Assembly (NCBI RefSeq): GCF_042186555.1
Contig: NC_133327.1
Location: 53,084,065-53,148,064 of the forward strand
Origin: Aquarana catesbeiana
Taxonomy: Eukaryota > Chordata > Amphibia > Anura > Ranidae
Length of the DNA stretch: 64,000 nucleotides
Direction of reading: 5' to 3'
Part shown: positions 34,388 through 45,871 of the stretch, piece after piece
Layout: each line of letters starts with the position of its first letter
Numbering within the stretch: the first letter of the stretch is position 1
Program-made: the position numbers and the translations under genes
Notes under the pieces: generated by a model
What the model was told of the DNA's origin: nothing
The model's database searches: none
Seen by the model: the letters and a program-made list of their open reading frames with translations, nothing else

Positions 34388-35388
34388 TTGTTGCTACACA
34401 AGTATAAATGAACTTTTTACACAAAAGCACTTCTTTTCTTCTTTTTTTTCTGATGGACTTTACAGGATTATTTATGAATGATTTTTTAACACATTTTTAT
34501 TTACAGTTTTTTTTTATATATATATGAATATTTTACTTGACTGATTAATTGTTATGAATTGTTTCACTATATTGATAGCACAACATGTTTTTCAGTAATA
34601 TTAATATGTATAATGTTTATGTTGGCATTTTGTGAGTGCAGCTGTCACTGAGAAATTATTCTTTTTTTTTTACGATTTGGTGACACTTTTTGCGCAACTT
34701 GTTTTTTGGTTTACATTTTTTTTATATTCAGATTTTATTCATGAAAAATGTTTCTATATAACAAATACCAAGAGAAAAGAAAAAGAAACAAAATGTACAA
34801 AGAAAAAACAAACACAGAAAAAAAAGCGGCTTACAGGCAGTCCCCGAGTTACAACCATCCGACTTACATACAACTCATACTTGCAAACGGAGGGAGAATA
34901 CAGGAAGTGTGAAGAAATCTACCCCTAGGAAGGGCGCTTTTGCCCTTAATATACATAAAACGGGGTCTAAAGTCAACACAGAGCCATATACAATATTTAG
35001 GGTGTTTTCAAAACAAATGTATAAAAGAGCCAAGAATTTAAGCGCATCTTGTGCATTGGGAATTATCCCTACAGACAGTTTCATACAAAAATTCAGGGGT
35101 TCTGTAGACCCTATACAGAATGAAAAGTTGGGTCACCCTATGAGTTGGAGACAGTGAAACCAGCTGTACATTCTGCAGTATTTAATCCCATACCTCTCAT
35201 TAAATTTCATCCATATCCGTCTCCCATCTGCACTTACGTAGGGAATTTAAAAAAAGATTTAAGTAACAGTTGTGTGTATACCAGAGAAATAAGGACTTTA
35301 GTAGTACCTGCTTGCCCTATAATATCTAGAATGGAAGTAGTGGAAAACAAAATGGTCAGAGTCAGGCCCTAGGTCTTTAAAACATGTC
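34388..35388. other. OTOF intron sequence; fragment shared with the 5' hAT region
   Basis: 34430-34830 is AT-rich and shows nothing recognisable. 34845-34935 (ACTTACATACAACTCATACTTGCAAACGGA and CTACCCCTAGGAAGGG) repeats the sequence at 3440-3520, so that segment belongs to an independent dispersed family. Confidence 0.55.
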
Positions 35389-35678
35389 TTAGGCCAGCCA
35401 TACACGGAGCGAAATTCTTTCCTGCAACCATGGGTTGCAGGAAAGAAATTCACTCGATTCCCAGATAGTGTTGATGCGGAAATTCTTCCTGCTGGGCCAT
35501 TGTCTTCTCCCGGGCAGGTGCCTGGCATGGGAAGCCGCCCCCACCAGGAGAACACAGTGATTATCACTAGTGGCTATAGCAGCCATTTTCGATACTCGCA
35601 TCAACTTGGTACATTCGATCAACTTGGTACATTCAGACTGTCCATTTAACGATTCGAACCGTGTGTGGCCAGCCTTAG
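35389..35678. mobile_element. MITE with GGCCAGCCATACACGG ends
   Basis: TTAGGCCAGCCATACACGG and CCGTGTGTGGCCAGCCTTAG are inverted. At 35413-35448 an almost perfect 36-bp palindrome is centred on CCATGG (TTTCCTGCAACC/GGTTGCAGGAAA). Two tandem copies of ATCAACTTGGTACATTCG lie at about 35602-35632. Confidence 0.7.
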
Positions 35679-36339
35679 TTGCAAATATTGATAAAACCAT
35701 TTCTGGTCTAGGGTATAATCAGAACAGAGTTGTTGATTTGTTTTTACCCCCCCCCAGAATATAATTGCATGAGGGTGGTGATCCCCGCACACTCCCACCT
35801 GGAAAAATCTTCAAGTCGGAAGATTTCAGGAAACGCCCTCCTTGTCCAAAGAGGAGTGTATCTCGTATATTCAGAAATACCCAATAATATTTTAGTAGAC
35901 AGACATTATAGAGCAAATGCAGTGTGAGGTAAGTCGATTGATTAGGAGGTGGAGAGGTAGAATCCAGGGCCAACAGAGGGTTTACAATTATGCAATAAAA
36001 AACAAGTATATTTTATGAAGATATTTATAAACCTCTATTTTCCCAACCTGAAAGATGTTGAAGTTGGGTCGCCAAAAAATATACCAGGATTTGGTGCTGC
36101 TAGGCCCGCTTGATCTTTCAAAAAATTTTAAAAAATGCTATTTAATTCTATGGAGCTTTTTATGCCACATTAGGCTCCCAAAAACAGTACTAATGTTTTT
36201 TAAATGCTTTTAAGGAATCCAGCAGGGTAAATTGTGGAAAAAGTACAAAAACTGAGGCATCCATATCATTTTTAAAAAGTTAGTGTGGCCACCCACAGAA
36301 AGAGGCAACTTACACCTCACTTTGCCCTGGGATTTAAAT

Positions 36340-36598
36340 CTGAAAAGTAAAGCCCCGAGCACACGACATGCTTCTCGTGTGTATGGCACCCTGTCCAACA
36401 GAAGCTGGCTTCTGTCAGACGAGCATGCTGGAAAACCGGCAGCCGACCAGCTCCTGACCAATGACTGAGAGCACTGATTATAGTGCAGAACACAGCATCT
36501 CAGTGGGGGAGATCGCTGTACTAACATCAGATCGGTAGTACACCGGCTCCGACTGGAGCTGAGAGGTTTTTTTTTTTCATTCATCCCGCTGGTTTTTA
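36340..36598. repeat. repeat family F3, partial copy
   Basis: AGCCCCGAGCACACGACATG and GGGGGAGATCGCTGTACTAA correspond in reverse to 22540-22780. The copy is truncated and joins the F2 element at 36600. Confidence 0.5.
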
Positions 36599-36599
36599 T

Positions 36600-37551
36600 C
36601 ACTTGCCGATCGATGCACACTGATATACGTCGGCACAATGGCAGCGGTGGGCAAATGGGCTTACCTGTACATCCCCTTTAAATGGCGGGGCTAGCGGGCG
36701 CACGCTGCTGGTGGCACGCACCCACCGCGTACAGCGTGACCGTGCCCATGGGAGTCGCGGACTCAATGTCTGCCGGTCTCCTGGCGATTGTGTCACGGAG
36801 CCGCAGAACCGGAGATGCCTATGTAAACAAGGCATTTCCCCGTTCTGCCTTGTGACACGACAGAGATCACTGCTCCCTGTCATCGGGAGCAGTGATCGCT
36901 GTCATGTGAGTGGAAGCCCATCCCCCCACAGTTAGAATCACTCCCTAGGACACACTTAACCCCTTCATCGCCCCCTAGTGTGTAACCCCTTCCCTGCCAG
37001 TGTCATTTACACAGTAATCAGTGCATTTTTATAGCACTGATTGCTGTATAAAAGACAATGGTCCCAAAATAGTATCAAAAGTGTCCGATGTGTCCGCCAT
37101 AATGTCGCAGTCACGATAAAAATCGCAGATCGCCTTCATTACTAAAAAAAAATTAATAATAAAAATGCCACAAAACTATCCCCTATTTTGTAGACGCTAT
37201 AGATTTTGCGCAAACCAATCAATATACGCTTATTGCAGTTTTCTTTACCAAAAATATGTAAATACCGTATATATTGGCCTAAACTGAGGAAAAAAATGTT
37301 TATATATTTTCGGGGGATATTTATTATGGCAAAAAGTAAAAAATATTGCTTTTTTTTCAAAATTGTCGCTATTTTTTTGTTTATAGCGCAAAAAATAAAA
37401 GAGGTGATCAAATACCACCAAAAGAAAGCCCTATTTGTGGGGAAAAAAGGACATCAATTTTATTTGGGTGCAACGTCGCGCCGCAGTGCCGTAGCGCAAA
37501 AAGTGCTCTGGTCAGGAAGGGAGTAAAATCTTCCGGGGCTGTAGCGGTTAA
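36600..37551 (+). mobile_element. TTAA-family non-autonomous element F2, copy A
   Basis: From CACTTGCCGATCGATGC to CTGTAGCGGTTAA (TTAA at 37548-37551). It shares ordered blocks with 50278-51257 and 54395-54985: CCCCTAGTGT, TTTACACAGTAATCAGTG, TAATGTCGCAGTC, GCGCAAACCAATC, and GGTGATCAAATACCACCAAA. Parallel short open frames (GDQIPPKES.ICG.KRT) occur in each copy but drift out of frame, so they are not a gene. Confidence 0.75.
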
Positions 37552-37857
37552 AGAGGGCCCTCCTGAGGGTCCCATGGAAGTAATATGGGCTTATCCCAAA
37601 TTATTGTAAGGCCAGAGAAAACACTTAAGTTCCTAATGATGGACATTGCAGTAGACAAAGATGCCTGGGTATTGGCCATGAACAACAACATGTCATCCGC
37701 ATATAAAGCTATCTTATCTTCATGTTTTCCCCTGCAAAAGCCATGCACCTCAGAAGAAAAGGGGCAACAGTGGGCACACTTGTCTGGTCCCACCGGACAA
37801 AGGAAAAGGAGTGGACATCATCCCGTTAAGCGCTACGGAGGCTCTAGGGAATGAATA

Positions 37858-38721
37858 TAATGCTGTGTACACACGACCAGACTTTCGACGGGCTGAATCA
37901 CGTTGGACTTTTCGACGGACTTCCATCGAATCGGACTTGTCTTCACACAATCACACCAAAGTCCGACGGATTCGACCGTGATGACGTACGACCGGACTAG
38001 AATAAGGAAGTTCATAGCCAGTAGCCAATAGCTGCTCTAGCATCGGTTTTCGTCCGTCGGACTAGCATACAGACGAACGGATTTTTCGACCAGACTCCAG
38101 TCCATCGGAAAGATTTGAAACATGTTCTAAATCTAAAGTCCGTCACCAGGGGCGGACTGACAACTCATGCGGCCCCCGGACAATAGGAGATTATGGGGCC
38201 CCCGGGCAATAGGAGATTATGGGGCCCCCAGGCAATAGGAGATTATGGGGCCCCCGGGCAATAGGAGATTATGGGGCCCCCAGGCAATAGGAGATTATGG
38301 GGCCCCCAGGCAATAGATTATGGGGCCACGCAGTATACACACACACACATACAGTATACACGCACAGACACACAATATACACACATACAGTATACACACA
38401 CAGAATACACATACACACACTGAAAAGGTACTGGAGAGGCAGGGCAGCTATAATCTTGGGATTTAAAAAAAAAAACACAGATTTTTACATATTGTCCCTG
38501 GTTTTATTGAGGCTGGCAACCCTGATGGGGCCCCTTGGAGGCATGGGACCCTCGGGCACTGCCCGAGTGCCTAAATGGTCAGTCCGGCCCTGTCCGTCAC
38601 TCTTTCGACAGAAAAGGTCTGCTGCAGGTCCGATGAAGCCCACACACAGTCGAATTGTCTGACGGATTCCTTCCGTCGGACAAGTTTGGTTGAAAAGTCC
38701 AGCCGTGTTTACATGGCATAA
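37858..38721. mobile_element. Harbinger-like MITE (family F5) inserted in the LINE, itself interrupted
   Basis: The left end TAATGCTGTGTACACACGAC and right end GTTTACATGGCATAA are inverted. TAA is duplicated at 37858-37860 and 38719-38721. Deleting body plus one TAA rejoins the LINE reading frame exactly (…WVKPL|YSF…), which proves the duplication size. Three-base TAA/TTA targets are typical of PIF/Harbinger. Without the hAT insert the MITE is about 410 bp, like its relatives at 45440, 61069 and 62096. Confidence 0.9.
38147..38592. mobile_element. hAT MITE nested inside the Harbinger-like MITE
   Basis: Termini CAGGGGCGGACTGAC and GTCAGTCCGGCCCTG enclose 446 bp flanked by TCCGTCAC at 38139-38146 and 38593-38600, a perfect 8-bp duplication. 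It holds about six copies of a 26-bp GGCAATAGGAGATTATGGGG tandem unit (38170-38322) and a CA/TACACA-rich microsatellite (38333-38420). Confidence 0.95.
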
Positions 38722-38840
38722 GGGTTTAACCCAGTTGCAGAAGACGTTGCCGAAGCCAAAGCGTTTAAGCACTTCCCATAGATAGCACAAATCTATGCTA
38801 TCAGATGCCTTGGTGGTGTCCAGAGACAACAGTTTATTGA

Positions 38841-40036
38841 GTTATCAGCAGGGGTTTGGATATTTAAAAAAATACGGAAAAGTCACATTAAGCAGACCAA
38901 TATAACAATAAATAACTAAGAACATCTAATCCACTGTTTGTTTTTCGTTTAATTTCACAAGCTGCAATGGGGCTAATAAAAACATGTAATTCTTTTTGGA
39001 TTATTGGCTTTTCAAAGTTTTCATAACAACAGAGATAGATAGCGAGAAGTTTAATGTTTAATGAAGTTCCAGAAATGGTAGTATATGAATTGGAAATAAT
39101 AAGGCATTAAAGCTGAATTCCAGCTAAATACACAGCTGAAATTCATAAAAGGAAGCTGTTTAATCTGACAAAGGATTTGTATTTCTGTCCATCCAGAACT
39201 AAGATTTACATAGCCCTGCTACTTAGCATACAGATCTGTTTGACAGGGCAGGAGATTGCGTTTTCTTTGTTGCAGTTCAAGAAGGAGAGGCAGGCTGATG
39301 AGCGCCTCCCTGTGTCACTCTGCTGTCTCTTCCTATCAGCACGCTTCTTGAACGGCAACACAACTGATTGGCTACTGCTTTTTTCCTCCCCTGCTGTTCA
39401 GGGATTGCACTAGTATGATAATTCAATTTCAGGTCCTTACACTGCTTGCATTTAAAAAATGTATTTATGGTGTATTAATAAATGGAGAGGTGCATTTATA
39501 GCTCAAAGAAAACTAAAAGAAATCTAAAAGCAGGTGCCGCTCTACCCACAAATCTACAGTGCAAACAATCATACAGAAATCAATTATTTGTGACTAGGTG
39601 ACAATGTGAAAGCCAAAATGGAACAAATAAAACCTTTGCATCAAACAGTATCATTTGTGCAAAAGAATCTTTATTAAAAGTGCTGTGAATAAAACAAGTC
39701 TCTCTTTGTACAGTGTTCTTTCTTCCAAACCAAAACTTCTTCTCCAAGGATCATGCGTTGTGAACTACAATACACCTCCAAAAATAACCACGTGCTCTAT
39801 TGTGCTCACACCCATAATGTGCACTCACCGGAATCCAATGACCCTTTTACTTCAATAAGGGGATCTAGAATAGCTTAAATCAAAGCTGTCCTTCCAGGCA
39901 GCCTTTCAGGTCACCTCCTCTCCTCCAAGCAATAGGTCCCTTTAGGCTGCTATTTCTCCTGTTCACACATTGGCCATTTCAAAAAATAATAAGCAACACA
40001 AGAGATACCATAGGGCAGTAATCTTTATTTTAAATA
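38841..40036. other. OTOF intron, no exon recognised
   Basis: Low-complexity AT-rich DNA with no recognisable element. 39660-39960 is moderately unique. No splice-flanked open segment matches otoferlin. Confidence 0.4.
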
Positions 40037-41659
40037 CAGTTGTGCTCAAAAGTTTGCATACCCTGGCAGAAATTGTGACATTTTGGCATTAATATTGAAA
40101 ATATGACCGATCATGCCACCAAAAAACTGTCTTTTATTTAAGGATTGAGAATGGGCGGGGGCGGGGGGGACTTGTGGGACTTTAAATGAAGCACACTACT
40201 AAATAAAAAAATGCAATCATGTTTGATTCCTAGCAAACAATCATATAGTAATGATAAACTTTATATAATCAATGACAATCAATGACAACTTATACATATA
40301 TTCCAGCATAAACTAGAATTGTAAATGAATGATAAAGGTAATGGTAAGTTGCCCATTGATGTGATAGGCATATGAATCTTAAACATATATTTTGCAGTGA
40401 TGTAGCATGTAACAGTAGCTCTACGCATTTCATGGCTATTCAATACCCATAAATTGATTATATAACGTTTATCATTACTATATGATTGTTTACTAGGAAT
40501 CAATAAACATGATTGCATTTTATTCTTCAGTAGTGTGCTTCATTTAAAGTCCCACAAGTCCCACCCCTCTATTCTCAATATATTAGAAATGGAGGCATAT
40601 GAACCTATCCATTAATTGCCTCATAAAAAGTCCCACCCTTGTTTTTCCCCCCGTTTCATTTTATTTAAGGATAGCAATCACATGAAGCCATTTATTATTA
40701 CATAGTTTTTTGGATCCTTTTTAAATCATGATAATAGAAATCACCAAAATGGCCCTGATAAAAAGTGTACATGCACTGAATGTTTGGCCTTGGTACAGAC
40801 ACAGAAGGTGGCACACACAGGTTGAAATGGCAATTAAAGGTTAATTTCCCACATTTGTGGCTTTTTAAATCACAATTAGTGTCTGTGTATAAATAGTCAA
40901 TAAGCTTGTTAGCTCTCACATGGATGCACTAAGCAGGCTAGACACTGAGCCATGAGGAGGTAGAAAAGAATAGTCAAAAGACCTGTGTAATAAGTTAATG
41001 AAACTTTACAAATATGCCACCTTCTGTGTCTGTAGCAAGACCAAACATTCCAGGGTATGTAAACTTTTCATCAGGACCATTTGGGTGATTTCTGTTTTTT
41101 GGATCCTTTTTAAAATCATAATGATAACAGAAATCACCCAAATGTCCCTGATGAAAAGTTTACATGCCATGGAATGTTTGGCCTTGGTACAGACACAGAA
41201 GGCGGCATCTTTGTAAAGTTTCATTGCCTTGTTACGCAGGTCTTTTGACTATTCTTTTCTACCTCCTCATGGCTCAGTGTCTAGCCTGCTTAGTGCATCC
41301 ATGTGAGAGCTAAAAACCTCATTGACTATTTATACACAGACACTAATTGTGATTTAAAAAGCCACAAATGTGGGAAACTAACCTTTATTTGCCATTTTAA
41401 CCTGTGTGTGCCACCTTCTGTGTCTGTACCAAGGCCAAACATCCCAGGGCATGTAAACTTTTTATCAGGGCCATTTGGGTGATTTCTGTTATCATTATGA
41501 TTTACAAAGGATCCAAAAAACTATGTGATAATAAATGGCTTCATGTGATTGCTATCCTTAAATAAAAGATAGTTTTTTGGCATGATCAGTCATGTTTTCA
41601 ATATTAATGCCAAACTTTCACAATTTCAGCCAGGGTGTGCAAACTTTTGAGCATGCCTG
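40037..41659. mobile_element. 1.6-kb palindromic Tc1-type element
   Basis: It is flanked by TA (40035-40036, 41660-41661). The ends CAGTTGTGCTCAAAAGTTTG and CAAACTTTTGAGCATGCCTG are inverted. The right arm (about 41126-41659) and left arm (40037-40146 plus 40666-41093) mirror each other over about 540 bp around a centre near 41110. Two 72-codon frames on opposite strands (40998-41216 and 41006-41224) are mirror images produced by the symmetry. Each arm also holds an internal repeat with GAAATCACC-AAATG. There is no transposase; mobility would depend on a Tc1-like enzyme supplied elsewhere. Confidence 0.88.
40147..40665. mobile_element. insertion in the left arm of the palindromic element
   Basis: TTTTATTTAAGGAT occurs just before (ending 40145) and again at the right junction (about 40659-40672), so one copy is a duplication of about 14 bp. 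The insert contains its own large hairpin: GACTTGTGGGACTTTAAATG at about 40169 mirrors CATTTAAAGTCCCACAAGTC at about 40541. The extra right part (40580-40660) repeats the GTGGGACTTTTTATGAGG-type end. The class is not clear. Confidence 0.65.
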
Positions 41660-41661
41660 TA

Positions 41662-43864
41662 CATTAAAACCAAATCTCCAAAGTGCACACTAACATACAG
41701 TATATTTAAAAACAAATGGTTCTTTACCACAGCATCCAAGACGGCGTCCGGTTACACAACTTCTTCGTACTTCCGGCATGTGAAAGTGAAGTAGGTGGAA
41801 ACATTTGGAGATTTTGGATATTAATTATACATTCTCTGTATTGTGGTAAAAAATGCCCCACATCCTGTCCTACCCCCCTCTGTCCCTAAACACTTACCTG
41901 GCTCCTGTCACTGCTCCTCACTATCTCGGCTCTAAAACCGCTCCTCTCACTTCCTACTTTTACAGGAGAAACGGAGGGGAGCTGAGCCATAGGCTTCTGC
42001 TGTCATCAAACTGTTGTCAGTAGAGTAGACCCACTAGCCTGACCCAGGACCAAAATGGTGGTGCGCATTCACAGGTGACTCCTTAGCATCTGGCTTGCTA
42101 CAGGGGGCACCCAAAAGAAGGGAGGAGCCAAAAGTTTCAATAGGGACTACAAGAAGATATAATTGCACAGAGCAGGTAAGTATAACATTGTTTTCAGTAT
42201 CACTTTAACCCTTACAGCGTGGGGGTAGCTTCACTGTTAAGTGGATTTTTACTTGCCCCGGAGATTGGCTTTAGCATTTCTAGATATTCCCTATGACATA
42301 GCACATCTTCACTTTTTGAAGGTCCACTTCAACAGTCTAAAACCAGTGTGTTGATCTTGTCTAAATACTGCAATATAACAAAAACAAAATAAATTCAATT
42401 TGCCCACATTACTGTCACTGCACTAAAAAGAACTTTACGAGTCGGGAAGCTTCTCATTTCCCTTTGAATGTGCGGATGTTTATTTCTTATATAAGTTTTA
42501 TTGACTTTTTTTTTCCTTCCTTTCATTATACTCATATAACACAATCATTTCCAGACAGCATGATTTATGAGCTGGTGCAGTAAATTTAGTTTATTTGATA
42601 TTTTTAGGACATTAGTATATAGGGAATACAGAAGGTACAACTTGTAATAACTTAGTGTTAATTTACCGTTTTAAATGCAACCCAATCCAAAAACGTGTTT
42701 TCCCATTTTGGGTGGAATGGGTAGAGACAGTGTCTTCATCATCAGCCCTGGAGCAGCCTTTTTCAGTATTTTTATCAAGGAGGATGCTTCTTACTTTGGT
42801 GGTCAGTGGGAGGAATGGTGTTAACGATTAGATATCTAAGAGGTAGAAATTGCTCCTGGAAACCCAAGGAACCGCTGGATGATCCCTGGTTGAGAAGGGC
42901 TGTCCTAGTGAGTACATGATACAATTACACTGGAACCTTTGTGTCACCAGTGGTATGGATGGGTTTCCTTGAGGTATGAGTTTTCAGTCATCTCTGGGAG
43001 CCCCACAAGAAGATAAGGGTATTATGACAGGTCATGGCCCTCAGGTTTGTTCCTTGTGGTTTCTCATGTGGTCAACAGCCAATGCACAGGCAAGGAGCTG
43101 ACACATAATGCCAAGACCATAAGCAGAAGCATACTCTATACTCATACTCCTTGTAGCCTTGTGCCGCATGTGTACGCGGCATAAGGCTACAAGGACTGTG
43201 GAGAACCACCTTGCTCAGATGTCTCCTGCTAGGTAAAGAGGACTCAGGAATTTACAGCTGCAGAGTAGGCTAACTAAAACACCCCTCCACTAATCCAGTG
43301 CACAGCATAGTAAAGTTTTTACAAAACAGAAGGTATCTGCAATTGTCTCTTCCATCATAAATCCAATAGGTTTATTCCTCATTTTAGGATACTGAGCAGA
43401 TTCTGGGCTGTATTCTTCATAATTGCACTTATGGGCCAGTTTTGAAGACAGTGTTAACCTCAAAATGTATAAATTGTGATATATTTATCTAAATTTTCCT
43501 AACATCTTCTGTCCATCTCTGCACATTTGTGGCTAAAGAGAACTGTAGTGGGAGGGGGACACAGGGGTTATTGAGAGGAATCGTAGGACTCTATAATTCA
43601 GGAAACATGAAATCATCTTTCCTTTCTTTGGTGGTATGTACAGTTAAACAATAACTGTTTATAAAGCAGAGCCCACATAAATCAGTAGACTCCTATAGCA
43701 CATTCTATCATTAGTTTTTACTTACATAAACACTTGATGCAATTGGTGGAGCTTGTATAAAAAGGGTGCCCTAATTTTAGGTGTTCCTAGGGGGGACAAA
43801 TGTCTAAACACATCTCAAAACTATGTAAAAATAGATCTCTAATTTGCATTATATGTATTTACAG
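41662..43864. other. OTOF intron, no exon recognised
   Basis: Mostly unique-looking DNA. The segment at 42110-42215 (AGGAGCCAAAAGTTTC...GCAGGTAAGTATAAC...CACTTTAACCC) resembles a dispersed repeat end. A 46-bp hairpin lies at 43149-43194, with CCTTGTAGCCTT and AAGGCTACAAGG arms. Confidence 0.45.
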
Positions 43865-43991
43865 ATGAGCCGGCCGTCTTGGAGACAGAAGACCTGGACA
43901 GGAAGGCGATGCGGCTGGGGGGTGGACTGGACCCAGACACCATATCCCTTGCCTCTGTCACGGCCCTCACAACTAATGTCTCCAATAAAAG
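43865..43991 (+). CDS. OTOF: OTOF exon b: pre-C2B linker (LDPDTISLASVTALTTNVSN)
   Basis: This 127-base exon lies between ...TTTACAG and GGTAAAAC. The G of exon a completes a GAT codon, and the frame reads DEPAVLETEDLDRKAMRLGG followed by GLDPDTISLASVTALTTNVS and NK, ending with two bases of an arginine codon. The SLASVTALTTNVSNKR run is almost invariant in vertebrate otoferlins. The donor here is a weak-looking AAAAG|GTAAAAC. A fourfold 23-bp tandem repeat starts about 100 bp into the next intron. Confidence 0.95.
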
Positions 43992-44090
43992 GTAAAACGA
44001 TGACTCCTTCGTAGGTGCTATAGGATATTCCGGCATTTTATAAACTTTGTACCTATTCCTCCATCCCCTACGCAAACACCTGCCTCATCA

Positions 44091-44187
44091 CTATGGCAAG
44101 TGCAATGACATCATCATGGCAAGTGCAATGACATCATCATGGCAAGTGCAATGACATCATCATGGCAAGTGCAATGACATCATCATG
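44091..44187. repeat. 23-bp tandem repeat, four copies, next to OTOF exon b
   Basis: ATGGCAAGTGCAATGACATC begins at 44093, 44116, 44139 and 44162, an exact 23-bp period with almost no divergence. It starts about 100 bp downstream of the exon b donor. Confidence 0.96.
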
Positions 44188-45210
44188 CAGTCTCAGGCAT
44201 CCCAGCATGTGCAATTAAGTCATTTGGGGGTGCCGCTATCACACATGTCTGGTAGTCTTTTGTGTGCAAGGTGCTCATTCTGTTATTAAATTGCTCCTCT
44301 ATAGATTATTAAGAATTTTTATGGTTAGGGACAATTAATTAAAATTTTTAGGGACAATTAATTACATTTTTTTTTAACTGCCATTTAATATCTGAGTATG
44401 GATGAGTGGATCTTTTAGGTTTGGTTTATGAACAGTTTTGCAAATCTTGCTCAAAGTTTGAAGTTTGCAACCTTTGTAGTGAATCCCAATGAAGTCTATA
44501 GGGGGCAAATCTTGTTATTTAATTCGGGCCATATGTAGGGCAAAAAACAAGCTATTGTCAAACAAAAAGTATGGGAAGCCTGACACTGTCATGGGCACAT
44601 ACAAGTGTAAAAAAAAAGAAAATAAACTAAAAAGCAAAAAAACAAACAAAAAAAAAAAAAACAGTGTATCTCATTTTGCAGAATTCTCAGCTCTCTCTAA
44701 AGCTGACCACAGATGGATCAAATCTCATCTGGTTCGGCAGGGACCGGCCAAGATTTGATCCATCTATGGGCAGGCTGGTAGTACTGAAGTCAATCCAAAC
44801 GTCTATGTCTTGCTTAACAGCTCCATAAAAACAGAGACAATATGGCTGTTGGGAGCCTGCTGTTTTAAAGTGAGGAGAAAATTATTGGCTCTTGTCACTC
44901 AGCTGACCAGGGACAATAACAAAGCACTGCATTATAGGTCGTACCTTATTTCTAGTGGCGAACATGCAACGTTTTAAGTCAAATATCCCTTGGATTTGCC
45001 GCAAAACCATGGTAGCAGCAAATCCCTCTATGCTTATATACAAAATGTGTTCTATATCACAGTGCAGGAAATCTGTGTCAATATTTGTATTGTGAGCCAG
45101 AGACATAACGAGCCCCCTGAGATTTCCTATACTGTGTATATTAAATCCCTGCATTTATTTGTAGGCTTATTTTAATGTTAATGTTATGTAACTTATTTCT
45201 TTTTCTGTAG

Positions 45211-45265
45211 ATCTAAGCCTGACATTAAAATGGAGCCCAGCGCTGGGAGGCCAATGGATTACCAA
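45211..45265 (+). CDS. OTOF: OTOF exon c: KPDIKMEPSAGRPMDYQ
   Basis: A small 55-base exon between TTTTTCTGTAG and GTAAGTCT. Its first base completes the split arginine codon and the rest reads SKPDIKMEPSAGRPMDYQ, ending in phase 0 immediately before the first strand of C2B. The residues equal the mammalian otoferlin sequence as I remember it. A Harbinger-like MITE begins 174 bp downstream of its donor site. Confidence 0.96.
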
Positions 45266-45439
45266 GTAAGTCTTCAGGAAAATTTTCTCTTCTAATTTTT
45301 GCAAATATTTTGCAGTTTAAAGTGAACCTGTGGCCAGACTATGGACATTATAAAAAAATAACAAGTATAAAAATGACTCTCAGAAAAGCTGATTCCAAAC
45401 CATGCATACACTGAAAAATAATTTGCATGTGAGTTACCC

Positions 45440-45871
45440 TAATGCCGCGTACACATGGTCGGAATTTCCGACAACCAATGTTCGATGTGAGCTTGTTGTC
45501 GGAAATTCCAACCGTGTGTAGGCTCCATCGGACATTTGTTGTCGGAATTTCTGATAACAAAAATCTGAGAGCTGGTTCTCAAATTTTACAACAACAAAAT
45601 CCGTTGTCGGAAATTCCGATTGTGTGTACACAATTCCGACGTATAAAGTTCCACGCATGCTCGGAATCAAGCAGAAGAGCTGCACTGGCTATTGAACTTC
45701 ATTTTTCTCGGCTTGTCGTACGTGTTGCACGTCACCGCGTTCTTGACGTTCGGAATTTCCAACAACATTTGTGCGACCGTGTATATGTAAGACAAGTTTG
45801 AGCCAACATCCGTTGGAAATAGAATCCAGGATTTTGTTGTCGGAATGTCCGATCGTGTGTACGCGGCATTA
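45440..45871. mobile_element. Harbinger-like MITE family F5 next to OTOF exon c
   Basis: TAATGCCGCGTACACA at the left is mirrored by TGTGTACGCGGCATTA at the right. The 432-bp body contains several internal GTCGGAATTTCCGAC-like pieces in both orientations and would fold into a long hairpin. No coding capacity. Confidence 0.88.

Larger units (their letters stand above)
37552..38840 (-). pseudogene. L1/Tx1-type LINE reverse transcriptase fragment, split by a MITE
   Basis: On the - strand, 38830-38722 reads LSLDTTKASDSIDLCYLWEV then LKRFGFGNVFCNWVKPL. After the MITE (37861-38718 plus one copy of its TAA target) the same domain continues at 37857-37552 with YSFPRASVALNGM, TRQVCPLLPLFF and, after a frameshift near 37760, EDKIALYADDMLLFM (catalytic YADD near 37692-37703). 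The F of the usual KAFDS motif is S here. Both outer ends are truncated; the lower end abuts the TTAA of the F2 element. This is a different LINE clade from the one at 18433. Confidence 0.88.

Noticed and set aside
40998..41224. Two overlapping 72-codon proteins on opposite strands that resemble each other
   Set aside because: They are mirror translations forced by the palindrome centred near 41110, not two genes.
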